A DNA stretch of 64,000 nt from Phycisphaerae bacterium (GTDB lineage Bacteria > Planctomycetota > Phycisphaerae > UBA1845), in contig JANQQK010000012.1 of NCBI GenBank assembly GCA_028289375.1, positions 1-64,000 of the forward strand. Direction: 5' to 3'. Below are positions 44,226 to 56,400 of the stretch, one piece after another. The notes below the pieces were generated by a model, which searched no databases, was not told the DNA's origin, and was given only the letters and a program-made list of their open reading frames with translations. Every line of letters begins with the position of its first letter. Positions within the stretch are counted from its first letter, which is position 1. Made by a program: the position numbers and the translations under genes.

Positions 44226-44527
44226 GACGGTATGCTCTTGGTGTCTCCGGGGACCGGTCGGTGTCCGATTATACGGATCGGCTGGCACTCGAAACAACCC
44301 GCACGATTCGTTCAGCGACCGATAACACATGCGCCGAGCCCGACGTGCTCACGGTACTTGTAATCGATCGATGCGCGGAAGGTCGCCAACCCCTGCACGT
44401 TTCGCGTTGATCTCCACCACGAAGAATGTCACTGCAGACACATCGCCACGACCTCATACCTTGCACTGCGGGCCGTTCGAAACGACACTCCAGAACCGAT
44501 CACCGCAAGCATGAGGATGATCATCAA

Positions 44528-44899
44528 GTGCCCGACAAACGCCACCACAAACAGCCGCGACGACACTTCTCAACGCTCGCCTTCGTTACCGTTGCAATCC
44601 TCACGGGTGTGGGCATCTGGTATGGCGTCTCGTGGATCGTGGCCGCGCTCGTCGCGATCAATCTGGTCACTTTCGCGCTCTACGGGTCGGACAAACGCCG
44701 AGCCATCACCGAGCGTCAGCGCATTCCCGAATCGGTCTTGCACGTGCTGACGGCCGCGGGCGGGACGATCGGAGCATGGACGGGTCAGCGTGTCTTTCGT
44801 CACAAGACGCGCGACGTGAAATTTCGTCGTGTGTTTTTCGCGATCGTTGGACTGCAGGTGATCGTTACGGGATTGTGGATTTGGTTTCAGTGGCGGTAG
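44528..44899 (+). CDS. DUF1294 family membrane protein
   Basis: FALYGSDKRRAITERQRIPESVLHVLTAAGGTIGAWTGQRVFRHKTRDVKFRRVF. Confidence 0.85.
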   Translation: MPDKRHHKQPRRHFSTLAFVTVAILTGVGIWYGVSWIVAALVAINLVTFALYGSDKRRAITERQRIPESVLHVLTAAGGTIGAWTGQRVFRHKTRDVKFRRVFFAIVGLQVIVTGLWIWFQWR

Positions 44900-44940
44900 G
44901 GCGGCGGGACTCCGGGTCCACCCGATGGATTGCGAATCAG

Positions 44941-45750
44941 CTACTGCGACCCGCTGGCTGGAAGCGTGACGTCACCGTAGGGCGTCTCAATGACACCGCT
45001 TGGCTGCAAACGGACACTGCCGACCGAGACGCCGCCGAGAATACTGCGAATGGCTGACGCCGCTGATACCTTACACGTCAGTGAAAACTCGCCGCTTGCG
45101 TCGGCCTCAATGGAATTTGTTGTTTCCATGCTGACAACGCCAAGGTCGACATCACCCAATCGCAGCGTGTACCCGAGCTTGGATATCCCGACGTCGAACA
45201 CGTTTGGGTTGCTGATCATCCCAGCCAAATTGAGTCGCGCACTCGTCAACGATACGTCCGAAGTATCGACCGACGAAATGTCTATGTCGGGAAACCGCAG
45301 CACCGGCAACCTTCCGGAATGAGAAAACGGCAACTCGACAGCATCACCGAGAACGTCAATAGCCAACGCGCCCTCAATGTCGATCGGTAACTCCCTGTCG
45401 TCGCGCACCGATCCCATCAGCGTCCAAAGATCGGCATATCGAATCTGTGCTGGAATCGTGATCACGCCAACACCTGCCCCTGGCAATTGGCTTTCCGGCA
45501 CATCTTCAGATGATAGGAGCGTCGACTCGGAAACACGCAAGGCATACCGCCCACCCGGCACGCGCACCGACAACGGCACGTTGTTCCGCACGGACACGTC
45601 GAACGACATGGCCACGCCGTCAAAGTCGATGCCCTCAATCCGACTCGCCAATCCGGCAATCTCCGGACGCATCGACGCACATCCCGATGACAGCATGATC
45701 AGCACGCAAGTCGCAAACGGAAATAGACATATACCTCTCGCTGTGCGCAT
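44941..45750 (-). CDS. LEA type 2/WHy-domain lipoprotein
   Basis: LSSGCASMRPEI lipobox; FDGVAMSFDVSVRNNVPLSVRVPGGRYALRV and second NPNVFDVGISKLGYTLRLGDVDLG. Confidence 0.7.
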   Translation of the reverse strand: MRTARGICLFPFATCVLIMLSSGCASMRPEIAGLASRIEGIDFDGVAMSFDVSVRNNVPLSVRVPGGRYALRVSESTLLSSEDVPESQLPGAGVGVITIPAQIRYADLWTLMGSVRDDRELPIDIEGALAIDVLGDAVELPFSHSGRLPVLRFPDIDISSVDTSDVSLTSARLNLAGMISNPNVFDVGISKLGYTLRLGDVDLGVVSMETTNSIEADASGEFSLTCKVSAASAIRSILGGVSVGSVRLQPSGVIETPYGDVTLPASGSQ

Positions 45751-45802
45751 AGAGAACGCTCCGTACAGAAGGCAAACACACTCAGTCTCGGAAAGAGATC
45801 AG

Positions 45803-46468
45803 CTATGCCGACGCTGGCGTTGTACCACCACCGGGCAATGCCAATCTTGGTGAAGCCGTCTCAGGCAACGCCCGCGATGTTTCCACGCGTTCCACACGCT
45901 CGACGCGCGTCGGCAACGCTTTCTGACGCTCCAGCAGGTCGGCCGGCGCATTCGCGACTGCGCGACGCCACGCGGCACGCTCCGCTCGCGTCAACGCTTC
46001 CTTGATCTTGGGACGCAGAACCTCGGCACGTGCTCGACCGTTCGGCTTCGATCCGTTCGCCAGTTCACGATCCGCCAAGCGCGTCAGGATGGAAAACAAG
46101 ACCTGCCCCATTTCGGGCGTGACCAGACCTGTCCGCACTTCACGATACAACCGATCCATCGCATGACCGACGGCAGTTCGATTCGAAAGCTTGCGCAGGT
46201 ATCCACCGGGAATCTGCGACAGACGCCGACGCTGAATGGCCTTGGGCGAGTTCATCGACTGACGACGTTTCGCTGCGGTGGCTGGATCATGGAACATGCA
46301 ATACTCGCTGCCGCGGAGTGTCTTACCGCGACACCGCTGTCCCGATTTCTTCATCGCTGCACACTGCCGGTCGTAGGGAAGTCTCGTCGAAGCCTTGACC
46401 GGCGTTCCGGTCGGTTGGGGCGTTGTCGTACGCGGCGCTTTCGATTGCAGTGCTTCCCACAGCAGCAT
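45803..46468 (-). CDS. Protein with short zinc-knuckle-like CxxxxxxGxxCxxx...CxxH motif (DUF5763-like)
   Basis: QCAAMKKSGQRCRGKTLRGSEYCMFHDP. Confidence 0.65.
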   Translation of the reverse strand: MLLWEALQSKAPRTTTPQPTGTPVKASTRLPYDRQCAAMKKSGQRCRGKTLRGSEYCMFHDPATAAKRRQSMNSPKAIQRRRLSQIPGGYLRKLSNRTAVGHAMDRLYREVRTGLVTPEMGQVLFSILTRLADRELANGSKPNGRARAEVLRPKIKEALTRAERAAWRRAVANAPADLLERQKALPTRVERVERVETSRALPETASPRLALPGGGTTPASA

Positions 46469-47041
46469 GTCAGCCTCCTTGTCGCGCATGAGCAGCCTCA
46501 CGCGCCTATCAATTCATCTGCGATCGGGCATCCATGAATCCCGACGCAAGTGATGTGCTTTGTATGTTCGGGGTGGTTCGTCCCTGACCACCATCCCGCG
46601 GCCTCATGACGCCGCGCGGCAACACCAATCCCTGCACCGCACGCGACATTGATTCGCCGACAGGCCGATTCTAAACCAATCGATTCGCGATTCAAGCGAC
46701 ATGTTGATGATGCGAAAATCACAGGGGAGGTTCCACGGTGCAACGCATGTAAGTCGTTGCAGTCACGCGATTCGCAAACGCTGTCAAGATGGGCAAACAA
46801 GTGAACATCGCGAACCACGGTGGCGTGTGAAATCAGACGCGTATCCCGCGCGGTCAACAGCGGTTCTGACCACGCCCACCGCACAAGTGGCTGGCGATCG
46901 ATTCGTTCATCAAGTAACCTACCTGAAAGAGTTTCCGATCGGCAGGGGGCATCCCCTGACCGCATCTGGGAGAGAGAAAGTCGGATAGGCCATCGCGGCC
47001 ACACGCCCGCGCCGAAAGGCGCCTCCACGGAGGGAGAGATC

Positions 47042-47662
47042 ATGCCCATTCAGAAGAATCCGCGCACGTTTCAAACCACAACAACACTCTGCACACTGCT
47101 CGCCATCTTCGCGTCGATTCCTATCGCATCGGCTGAGCAGATTGACTTTCAAACCGCGTCGAGCGACGTGATGGCCGGTGATCCCGTTTCGCTGCTCGTC
47201 ATCATTCGCGAAAATTCAACGCCGCTGGTGAGCTATTCGCTGAATGTCGATGTGGAACCCGTTGGCGACGCAGTGGGAGCGCTCAGCGCAGACATCGCCG
47301 AAACAAATCTCTTCCCGGCCCGCAACCTCATTGAGACCGACCCCGATGACAGTCTCGACCCCGTATTCAGCGTGATTTCGGATCCCGGTGACGGGGGCGT
47401 GTTCATCAACGCCCAAAGTCTCAGCGGTACGCCCGTTGCGTTGGCCCAACCGGGTTTCAGCGACGTGCTCGCAGAGGTGGTCTTCGATGTCCCGCCCGAC
47501 GCGCTCGGCACGTTCCGTGTCAGCCTCGGCACGGGCTCGACGCTCTTCAACGGCGCAAACGAAGTGCCGTTTGATACGCAGTTTCTCGACTTGATTGTCG
47601 TGCCCGAACCGGTGTCGGCGATACTCCTCGGACTGGGCGGGCTACTCATCCGCCGACGCTGA
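47042..47662 (+). CDS. Exported cohesin-like PEP-CTERM protein
   Basis: Signal peptide; beta-rich ~150 aa domain ([28 protein letters not shown]...); C-terminus [20 protein letters not shown]. Confidence 0.75.
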   Translation: MPIQKNPRTFQTTTTLCTLLAIFASIPIASAEQIDFQTASSDVMAGDPVSLLVIIRENSTPLVSYSLNVDVEPVGDAVGALSADIAETNLFPARNLIETDPDDSLDPVFSVISDPGDGGVFINAQSLSGTPVALAQPGFSDVLAEVVFDVPPDALGTFRVSLGTGSTLFNGANEVPFDTQFLDLIVVPEPVSAILLGLGGLLIRRR

Positions 47663-47711
47663 ATCCCGTTCTGCGTCCAAGTTTTCCCGATCTTATCGGA
47701 GCCGGTTCCTG

Positions 47712-50324
47712 ATGAAATGCGCTGGTCCCGTTCTGCTTCTGCTTGCGATCGCATCCTCGTCTGTGGCAGATCCCCCGAGAATCAGTTCGATCGATCCACA
47801 TCCGGGCGATTGGCTCGTCGGTGGTGAATCCCTGAGCGAGGTGGTCATCCGCTTCGACCAACTCGTCAACATCCCGGCAGACGCCATCTCAGCACGACTC
47901 GGCCCGGCAGATGAACAGTGTCAATCGGTCCCGACCGTCGCCCTTGCGTTCACAAGTGACTCGCCCGACGTGCTCCGCATCACGCTTGATCCGATCGAAT
48001 TCGGGCGCGTCACGCTGGTTCTGCGCGACAGCATCATCGATGTCGAAGGTGACATGCTCGACGGCGAAATCGCGACGCCGCACGATCCGACGCTGCCAAG
48101 CGGCGATCCGCGTCGCCATCGCGGCGGAGCAGCAGTCATTCAGTTCACGGTCCTGCCCGGCGATGTCAGTCGCGACGGCATCGTCAATGCGGTCGACACG
48201 ACACTGCTGTCGGCCGCCGTCGATACATGCGTTGGAGACTCAGGGTATTCGGGCAATGCCGATCTGAACGGCGATGGCTGTGTCGACGCGATGGACGTGG
48301 CGATCATCACTGCCCCCGGCGTACTCGGCTCTTTCATCCCCGCCATCAACAATCCCGCACCCCGAAGCACATCCATCGATCCACGCTGCCTGCCGCTGAC
48401 CGATGACACCCTGACCGCAACGTTCGATCAGCCCCTGCTGCCGACTTCCCTTACCGGCGACGCACTGTTCGCGATCGATCGGGACGGCGAACTGATTCGC
48501 CCGATATCCGATTCCTTGCTCCAAACGCCCACAACCGTGCTGTTTCGATTCGCATCACTCGACAACGGTCCCTACACATTCACCCTCGGCAACGGATTGG
48601 CCAGCCAGTGCGGCGTGCTGCTACCCAATCAACAGTTCGTGCGGGGCGATGTTTCACTTGATGCCGACTGCGACGGAGTACTCGCCGGCGACAATTGCAT
48701 CGACACGTTCAATCCGCTTCAGTCCGACCTGGACAGCGACGGACTTGGCGACGCATGCGACAGCGATGCCGACGGCGACGGCGTCGAGGATGATCAGGAC
48801 AATTGCATCGGCGTGGCCAACGGACCACAAACCGACACCGATGCCGACACGATCGGCGATGCCTGCGACAACTGCGTCGACGTTGCCAACATTGATCAAT
48901 TCGATACAGACGGCGACGGACGTGGCGACACCTGCGACAACTGCCCCAACATCGCCAACCCCGCACAGGCTGATGCTGACTTGGACGATGCAGGCGATCT
49001 CTGTGACGACGATGACGACAACGATGGCATTCCAGACGACGGCAACAGCGACGGCAACGCGGGTGCAACGCCATGTCGCGCGGGCGCGGTTGAAAACTGC
49101 GACGACAACTGCCGTTTCGTTGCAAATCCCGACCAGGCGGACCTCGACGGCGACGGCGTGGGCAACCGCTGCGACGCCGACATCGACTCAGACCAGCGCA
49201 TCAACACCGAAGACAACTGCCCGCTACTCGCCAACGCAGACCAATCCGACGCAGACGGCGACGCCATCGGTGACGCTTGTGACAACTGCCCGAGCATCGC
49301 CAACGTCGCACAGTCTGATGATGATGGCGACGGCATTGGGGACGTCTGTGACGCAGACAATCTGACTCCTGCAAACCCGCCGGTCGATATGGCTGATGGC
49401 GACAACGACGACGACAACCCCGCCACAACCGATCGCGACGGCGATGGCATCGTCGACGAATTCGACAACTGCCCCGCCCAACCCAACGCCAATCAGGATG
49501 ATGCCGACGTCGACGGAATCGGCGATATCTGCGACGACACGCCCAATCCCGTTCCGCCGAACGATGACGACAATCAACAGGACCCCGATACACCAACGGA
49601 ACCCGCACCAGGCCAGCCAATCGGTGACGGCGAATTGGGTTTTGAAGCGGAAGGCATCGTCGGATCGGACGGCATGCTGACGCTTGAAATCGCATCGGCT
49701 GACGGTTCAGCCTTTGCGCTGATCGAAGTCCTCAACGGCGAACCGGGTGGTGACGTGATGGCCCGACTGATCCTCAATCCGTCCACACCGGGTCCACCCG
49801 ACGCCATGACATTCAAAGGCCTCCGCAACCAGGAAGCTCTGCCCGCAACCCTGACCGTTTGCGCGACGATGGCCCCACAGACCTACACCGTCCGAATCTC
49901 GCTGTACATCGCCGAAGAAACACTCGGCTTGGCCAATCTCGACCCGGACGCGTTGGACCTGCACGTCCTCCGCAAGCTAGGACCCAATCAGCAACGTCTT
50001 CTCATCGCCAACGGCTTGAACATTCTTGCTGAACCGAAATGGTTGCGGGCGGGATGCCGATACCGTGGTCAGTCCGCTGCCACAACGCGCGTCGGTGACT
50101 TCGGATTCGACCCCACCATCGATGCGTACGTCCGCTTCTGGGTCGTGCGCGACCGCCTCAGTGTTTTCGCGGTTGGCACGTCGGAGGACGGTCCCGCCAC
50201 AGTTCCGACGCAGGACGACATCATATCGCCACCGTGCGGCCCACCTTTGTGCGGTATCCTCGGGTTTACGCCACTGACATTCATGCTCGTGACAACGGTT
50301 CGTCTTGCCCGACGTCGCCATTGA
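47712..50324 (+). CDS. Exported protein with dockerin-like region and thrombospondin type-3 repeats
   Basis: [23 protein letters not shown]...[19 protein letters not shown]; many DxDxDGxGDxCDNCP repeats; C-terminal tail [29 protein letters not shown]. Confidence 0.85.
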   Translation: MKCAGPVLLLLAIASSSVADPPRISSIDPHPGDWLVGGESLSEVVIRFDQLVNIPADAISARLGPADEQCQSVPTVALAFTSDSPDVLRITLDPIEFGRVTLVLRDSIIDVEGDMLDGEIATPHDPTLPSGDPRRHRGGAAVIQFTVLPGDVSRDGIVNAVDTTLLSAAVDTCVGDSGYSGNADLNGDGCVDAMDVAIITAPGVLGSFIPAINNPAPRSTSIDPRCLPLTDDTLTATFDQPLLPTSLTGDALFAIDRDGELIRPISDSLLQTPTTVLFRFASLDNGPYTFTLGNGLASQCGVLLPNQQFVRGDVSLDADCDGVLAGDNCIDTFNPLQSDLDSDGLGDACDSDADGDGVEDDQDNCIGVANGPQTDTDADTIGDACDNCVDVANIDQFDTDGDGRGDTCDNCPNIANPAQADADLDDAGDLCDDDDDNDGIPDDGNSDGNAGATPCRAGAVENCDDNCRFVANPDQADLDGDGVGNRCDADIDSDQRINTEDNCPLLANADQSDADGDAIGDACDNCPSIANVAQSDDDGDGIGDVCDADNLTPANPPVDMADGDNDDDNPATTDRDGDGIVDEFDNCPAQPNANQDDADVDGIGDICDDTPNPVPPNDDDNQQDPDTPTEPAPGQPIGDGELGFEAEGIVGSDGMLTLEIASADGSAFALIEVLNGEPGGDVMARLILNPSTPGPPDAMTFKGLRNQEALPATLTVCATMAPQTYTVRISLYIAEETLGLANLDPDALDLHVLRKLGPNQQRLLIANGLNILAEPKWLRAGCRYRGQSAATTRVGDFGFDPTIDAYVRFWVVRDRLSVFAVGTSEDGPATVPTQDDIISPPCGPPLCGILGFTPLTFMLVTTVRLARRRH

Positions 50325-50369
50325 CGCAACGTTCAAAGCACGTCGACTCCGGCGTTGTGCGCAATGAAA

Positions 50370-50404
50370 AACCCCGAACCGCCGACCAGCGACGATTCGG
50401 GGTT
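50370..50404. terminator. Bidirectional terminator between convergent genes
   Basis: AACCCCGAA-N17-TTCGGGGTT perfect 9-bp stem between genes ending at 50324 (+) and 50428 (-). Confidence 0.75.
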
Positions 50405-50427
50405 CTGAATCTGTCCAATCGGGTTGC

Positions 50428-53400
50428 CTACCTGCGAACGCGGATCCGTCGCCGCATCGGCAGCAATCCGAGCATCATGCCCGCAAACGAGATCATGCCC
50501 ATCGTGCCGCATGGTGCACCGCAGTCGGTACCGTCGACCGGTTGACCCGGGGCAGGCTCGTCACCATCCATGTCATCGTCCGGCGTCGGATCGACACAGA
50601 CGTTGCGGAATTCGTCACATGTCTGCTCAGCCGTGCACGGCGCGTCGCCCGTGATGCAACCGCTGGCATCGCACGATTCCTGACCGTTGCAGAACATGCC
50701 GTCGTCGCAATCAAGACAACTGATGCACTGGCTGTTCTCCTCGTCGCAGAACGACTCGGGCAGCGAGCAGGGCGGTCGACCCGACTCACACACATTCGCG
50801 TCGTTACACGTTTCGATGCCGTTGCAGAACAACCCATCGTCGCAGTCGGACCGGCTCGCACATTCAACCACCGTGGACGGACCCGCCGTCGACTGGCCAA
50901 TGGCGAACAGGCTGAAACTGCTCCGCGACGCCCAGAATGTCACGGTCCCACTGCCGATGAAGTAGCCATAATCACCCACGTTGGATGTCGGATTGCTTTC
51001 TCCAACGAAGTTCGTACCGGCAAGTTCCCAAACCGGCGGCGTCACTTCCTCATTCAGGAAGTGCAGATCGAGTTCCGCCGCACCGATTCCGAGATTGTCG
51101 AGGAATGAGTTTGGAACCTGAACCTGAATCACCGCATCGAACGTGTCCGCACGCAGGCCGGACGTCACCCGAATCGTCGTTGGGATGGCGTTGTTGTTGA
51201 GGAAACCGTTGAAGATCGGCGAACCGATCGGTCCCGGCCCATCCACGTTCATCAGAAGCGTCACGCTGACATTCTCGCCCGAGGTGGCCCGGGTGACTTG
51301 AACGACGGCGATCACACGGCCATCGGGTGACGACACCGAAATGCTGGCAGAACCGGCTGTATCGACCGAACCGGTTGACGTGGGACCGTCATCCATGTCC
51401 GCATCGTCGGCATCGTCATCGATCTGATCGTCATCCTGATCATCGTCGCCGTCGTCGCCGGTGTCACCACCACCGCCGCCGCCTCCGCCGCCGCCACCGC
51501 CACCGGTGCCCTGATCGGGGTCGGGTGACGCATCGCAGGGGTTGCCGAATCCGTCGTTGTCGTTGTCGGCCTGATCGGCGTTGGCGATTGTCGGGCAGTT
51601 GTCGACGTCACCACAAACACCGTCATTGTCCGTGTCGTTGTTCGGGTCGGCCGGGCATGTATCACACGCATTGCCCAACCCGTCGCTGTCGCCATCTGCC
51701 TGCCCCTCGTTGTCTGTATTGGGACAGTTGTCGCACGCATCACCGAGCGAATCGCCATCGCTGTTGACCTGATCGGCGTTCGCGATTGTCGGGCAATTGT
51801 CACTCGCATTCGCGACACCATCACCATCAGCATCGACGACCTCCGCGGCAACCGTAATCACGACGGTGCGCGTAGCCGATACGTCCGTCTCAGGATTGGT
51901 GACCGTGAGTGTCGCGGTGAAACTCCCTGCCGACATGTATGAATGGGTCACCTGAATTCCGGACGCTGAACTTCCGTCGCCAAAATCCCAGTCGTACTGC
52001 AGACTCGGATTGTCTTCACCATCCTCGTCTGTCGTGCCCGCGGCATCGAACGTCACGTCAAGCGGCGCATTTCCGCAGGCGTTCGTCGGATTACCATCAG
52101 GACAACTCACCACCAACTGGACCAATAGCTGCGACTGAAGTTGAAGCCCGTCATCAGTAATCGCCAAAGAAATCGGCTCACTGTACGCAGTCCTGCCTGT
52201 CGTCAGGAACGTAAAACGATCCGGTTCGCCACCGTTGCTGCCGTCAGTAAAGCTGTGCACGCGGTAGTTGATCGTCGCGTTACCCTGACTGATACCCGGA
52301 TCCTGCGCGAGAATGAGTGTGTTCTCATCCGGCACCGACAGAATGGTGAAGAACCCCGTGTTGACGCCAGCAGGGCCATCGGTGATGCGAACATGGTCAC
52401 CCGGATTGAACGTCGTGGCATCGAATCCCGGAATCGGCTCCATGTCACGCAGGAAGAATCGACCGTCCTCGGTGCCAACGGAAACCAGACCGGAATTTCC
52501 GCCGAAGATACCCTGCCAGTTGATGCTGAACGAGACCTCACCATTGTCGGTCATTTGAGCCATCAACTGACTCGCCGTCGCCTGGTTCGTCTGCAGCCCG
52601 GAAAGTGACCCTTCGATCGAGAATATCTCGGCACCCGGCGTCGACGCATCGACGCACGTCAGCGTCCAGTTTTCAAGGAGGGCAGCCTCGTTATCAACAC
52701 TGTTGACCACCACGCTGCCACGCCCACGGTTCGAGAACGCGGCACGCGACTCGGACGAACTCGGCTCCTGCCCATCAGGCGTCGAACCCGGTATCAGGCG
52801 GGCGTAGAAGTAAAAGATCCCATCGCCATCAAACTCAATAAGCGGAATCTCTATCGAACCCTCTATGAAACCGGGTTCCTTCTCGGTGAATGTTGCAGCC
52901 ACCTCGCCATCGTAACCCATGGCATCATCATCGATGTAGAATTCGATATCCGTGCTGCCCGTGAAGTCAAACGCCTCGAAGCTCAGGATGTAATTGTCAC
53001 CCACAATCTGCCCGCCCGGCGGTTCGACAAACTTCAACTCAGGCACCAGACGCGGCTCCCAAAGAAACGTCACCACGGATCGGTCAGATTCCTGCACAAT
53101 GTTCGTAACGGACAGACCACTGCGATTGTCGCGGAAATTGGAGCTTGGAACGGTGTCCTCATTCCATAGGTCGCCAGCCGAGAAAGCGTCGCCCGCATTT
53201 CCGGCAAAATTGGTCCCGCCGTCGGCCTGGACAATCTCGAACGGAAAGTTCGGCGCGACCATCTGCGGTGTCGCCAATGCCTCATCATTCGCGAACCCCT
53301 TGGTTTGCATGATCAACATACCCTGCCCAGGGGCGTACCTTGAGAAGTTGACTTCATCCGGAATCATCTGATTCGTCAGACGCCAGAACCAGAATTGCTC

Positions 53401-56400
53401 ATCATTGTTCAGTTCGTCGGGATTCGTGAAGAAGTACACCGACTGGTTCGGATCAAACGCATAGTCGTTCAGGACGACAGCCTGCTCCACTCCAGGTACA
53501 AGCATCGACGTCAGATCGCGAGGCTGAATCCATGGATCATGCGGGTAGTGGCGGCTCCCACTTAGGTCAAAGCTCTTCAACGTTGGGGCGGGATGGGTAA
53601 ACGAACCAGCGGCCATGATGTCCCACGGGCCAACCGGAACGTCCTCGAATGGAGGATTGGTGTACGTATGGTAATCGTACAGATCCGGGTAACCTTCCCA
53701 AACATGGAAGAACTCATGGGCCATCAACTCCTTGAGAAATCCGTTGCTGGCCACTCCAGTCTCACCAATTGAGCCAACAGCGGCTGCAAAATCGGAAAAC
53801 TGAATCAACCCGTAATCCAGACCTGATTCAAACTCATCGCCGGTGGCGATATCAACGCCCGTGTCCGGCGGAAGGTCGCGAACCTGGATGGGCAAATCCA
53901 TCGCAGGTGCGGGCAGCGTAAACAGATCGCGCCCGCCGGCAATGGAATTCGGCGGAAACAGATCCGGGCTGAGGATCAGCGTCCCGTAGACGAACCGCTC
54001 CTGAAACGCCAGCGTGACCCCCGGCGTAAAGAGGTCAGACGTGCGCTCGCGCACCACCGACCACGTATCCCAATCTGTCGTTGCATCCAGCGCCGCGACT
54101 GCGTCCTCCATCATGCGACGACGGTTGAAGGGGTAGACACTGCCGGGACCGCCATCGTTTGGCGTCGAAATGTATTCGTCGTAGGCGTAGTTCTCTGTTC
54201 CCCGGGCTCGTGTTTCGCCGGTATCAAGAAGCCCGTCAAAGTTGATATCACGCTTTAGAATGTCCGGTGGAACAGGGTTGCACGGTGGAAGACCATTGGG
54301 CGGAAACATCGGCCCATTCGGATCACAAACACATGGCTCGGTTGCACCCGAATCAAGACACGCAGGATCGAACGGTTCAAGAAACTGACGCGTCGGTGGA
54401 AGATCCTTCGCCCACGTGAGGTACTCCAATGTGAGCACGTTTCCACCATCATATCCGCCGCTGCCATGGACATTGAATGCAAGCGGACCGGCAGGCGGAA
54501 TCACCCCATCGCCGCCACCAGAGCCCGAACCAATGCCCGATCCGTCACCGATGTCGGCACCGAACGCCGCAAAAGGACCGAAGTCCATATCAACCGGCTC
54601 AACCGCACTGCCCGAAGTCACCTCGCCCAACCGACCGTCACCGCCGTAGGAAATTCCGGACTTGTCGATGGCGTGATAGATCGACGATGGAAGATCATCA
54701 AATTCCGCAGGCCCATCATACCAGATGCGATTTCGATCGGGAAAAACCTCCCAACTCGTCTCACTTGTTGGGTCTGCAGTGGTGATGACGCCGTTTTCGT
54801 CAACCACGCTCCCATCTCCAATGCAGACAACCTCGGTCACCGATGGGGCGTTACACGGCACCGCGGTACGTCCCGCCGGCGGCATGTTCGCAAAGCACAT
54901 CTTCGGATTCGAAAGGTCGCCCTCTGTGCAGGTGATCAGCGATTCCGGATCTGGCTGTGTCAGCAAGGGAAAGTCGGGATTGGGCTCGACGAATTGTGCC
55001 GTGCAGATGTCGTTCGTATCGACAGTCTCCTGAGGAGGACACGAGCCATCGGGGAGTGCAAGGATGGCGGAAGAGCCTCCGGCATTGGGTGCGAACGGGA
55101 TTTCCTGGAACGTATTCAGCGGGTTATTCGTGCCGGTTGCGTTACTGGGATCAAACTCCGTAAGCCGCGGAACGGCATTGCCCTCAGGCCACCTCGGTGC
55201 GATCGGTGACGGCGGAACGGGGAATGGCGCATCTGTACCAAGCGCGGACGGACTGAAGCCGGCGGACACGTGCTTGTCTTCCCAATACGCATCCCACCAG
55301 TCATAACCCTCCCAATTATGAAAGACCAACCCACCACCACATTCTGGCGTCGCAAGACATGCGTTTTCCGCCTGAGGAATGCACGGCGAACCTTCCAACG
55401 GACCGCCGACGCATGAACCGGCCACGCACTCGCCAAATTCAACACATGGATAGTCGTCAGCGACACTGCATGGCTGCCCGATGCGGCCACCACTAATGCA
55501 AACACCATCAACACATTCTCCCTGGTCCACGCACGTCAGTGCATCGTCAGGGTCGCAGAACGCACCAGCATTGGGACCGTCGAGGCATACATTGCCCGGC
55601 GGCGGGGAAGTGAATCCGGAGACGCGGTCGAGCGGACCCGGACGACGTTGGTACTTCGTGTTCCCGACATCGGTCCAGCGATCCGCACCGTCGTATTGGC
55701 CGTTGCCGAAACGCCCCATGAACCCGGAACCTGCATTGAATGTGAAAACAGGCATAGGACCACTATCGTCGACGTTCAGCAGGTTCGGTCGTCCAAGGTT
55801 GCTTCCCACGTAATTGGCACGAATGTAGCGTTCAGCCCACAATCGCGAGCCGATCGCCGCGGGCGGATCCATCGCGGTGAAGCCCGATTCCTGACCGGCC
55901 ACACACTGAAGATCGCCGGCTTCGCAATTGCGGTAGCTTGGGTCAAGTCGGACCCAGCTGCCCACGCTGTCCACGTAGACACGCAGGAAATCCTCAAACG
56001 GCTCGGGGAATGAGTATCCGCCGCTTGAGTCAAAGTCGTCGAACTCATCCTCGCCGCGAATCATGTCAGCCCCGCAGCAGAAATCAGCTGGGATTAGTTC
56101 GTTCGTTGGCATGCCGTCTTTATCGAACACCGGCGGGCACATAACTTCGGGGTCTTCGGTCGGCAGTTCCTGAACACATTCGTGCAGGGCGTCATAGCGG
56201 GCGTCGCCATCAAGATCCAAGAACCGTTCACCCGGCGTCCAGATTCCATCAGCAAATCCCTCTGAACGCGCAACCACGGCACTCGATGGATTCGCGGCAG
56301 TTCCGGTGGTGCCCGGTTCCCCCCCCAAGCTGCCGTTGTAGTCGACGAAGATCATCTGCTCGGATTCGTCGAATCGCTCGCCGTCAAACGGATCAAATTC

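Noticed and set aside
48650-49560. Regularly spaced short repeats (GACAACTGCCC, GACGGCGACGGC) possibly CRISPR-like
   Set aside because: In-frame coding repeats of thrombospondin type-3 motifs (DNCP...DADGDG), variable spacing, no palindromic repeat/spacer structure.
51330-51800. GAC/CCG-rich repeat tract
   Set aside because: Reverse-strand TSP3 and Gly/Asp-rich linker coding within the M6-like gene, not a CRISPR or microsatellite expansion.
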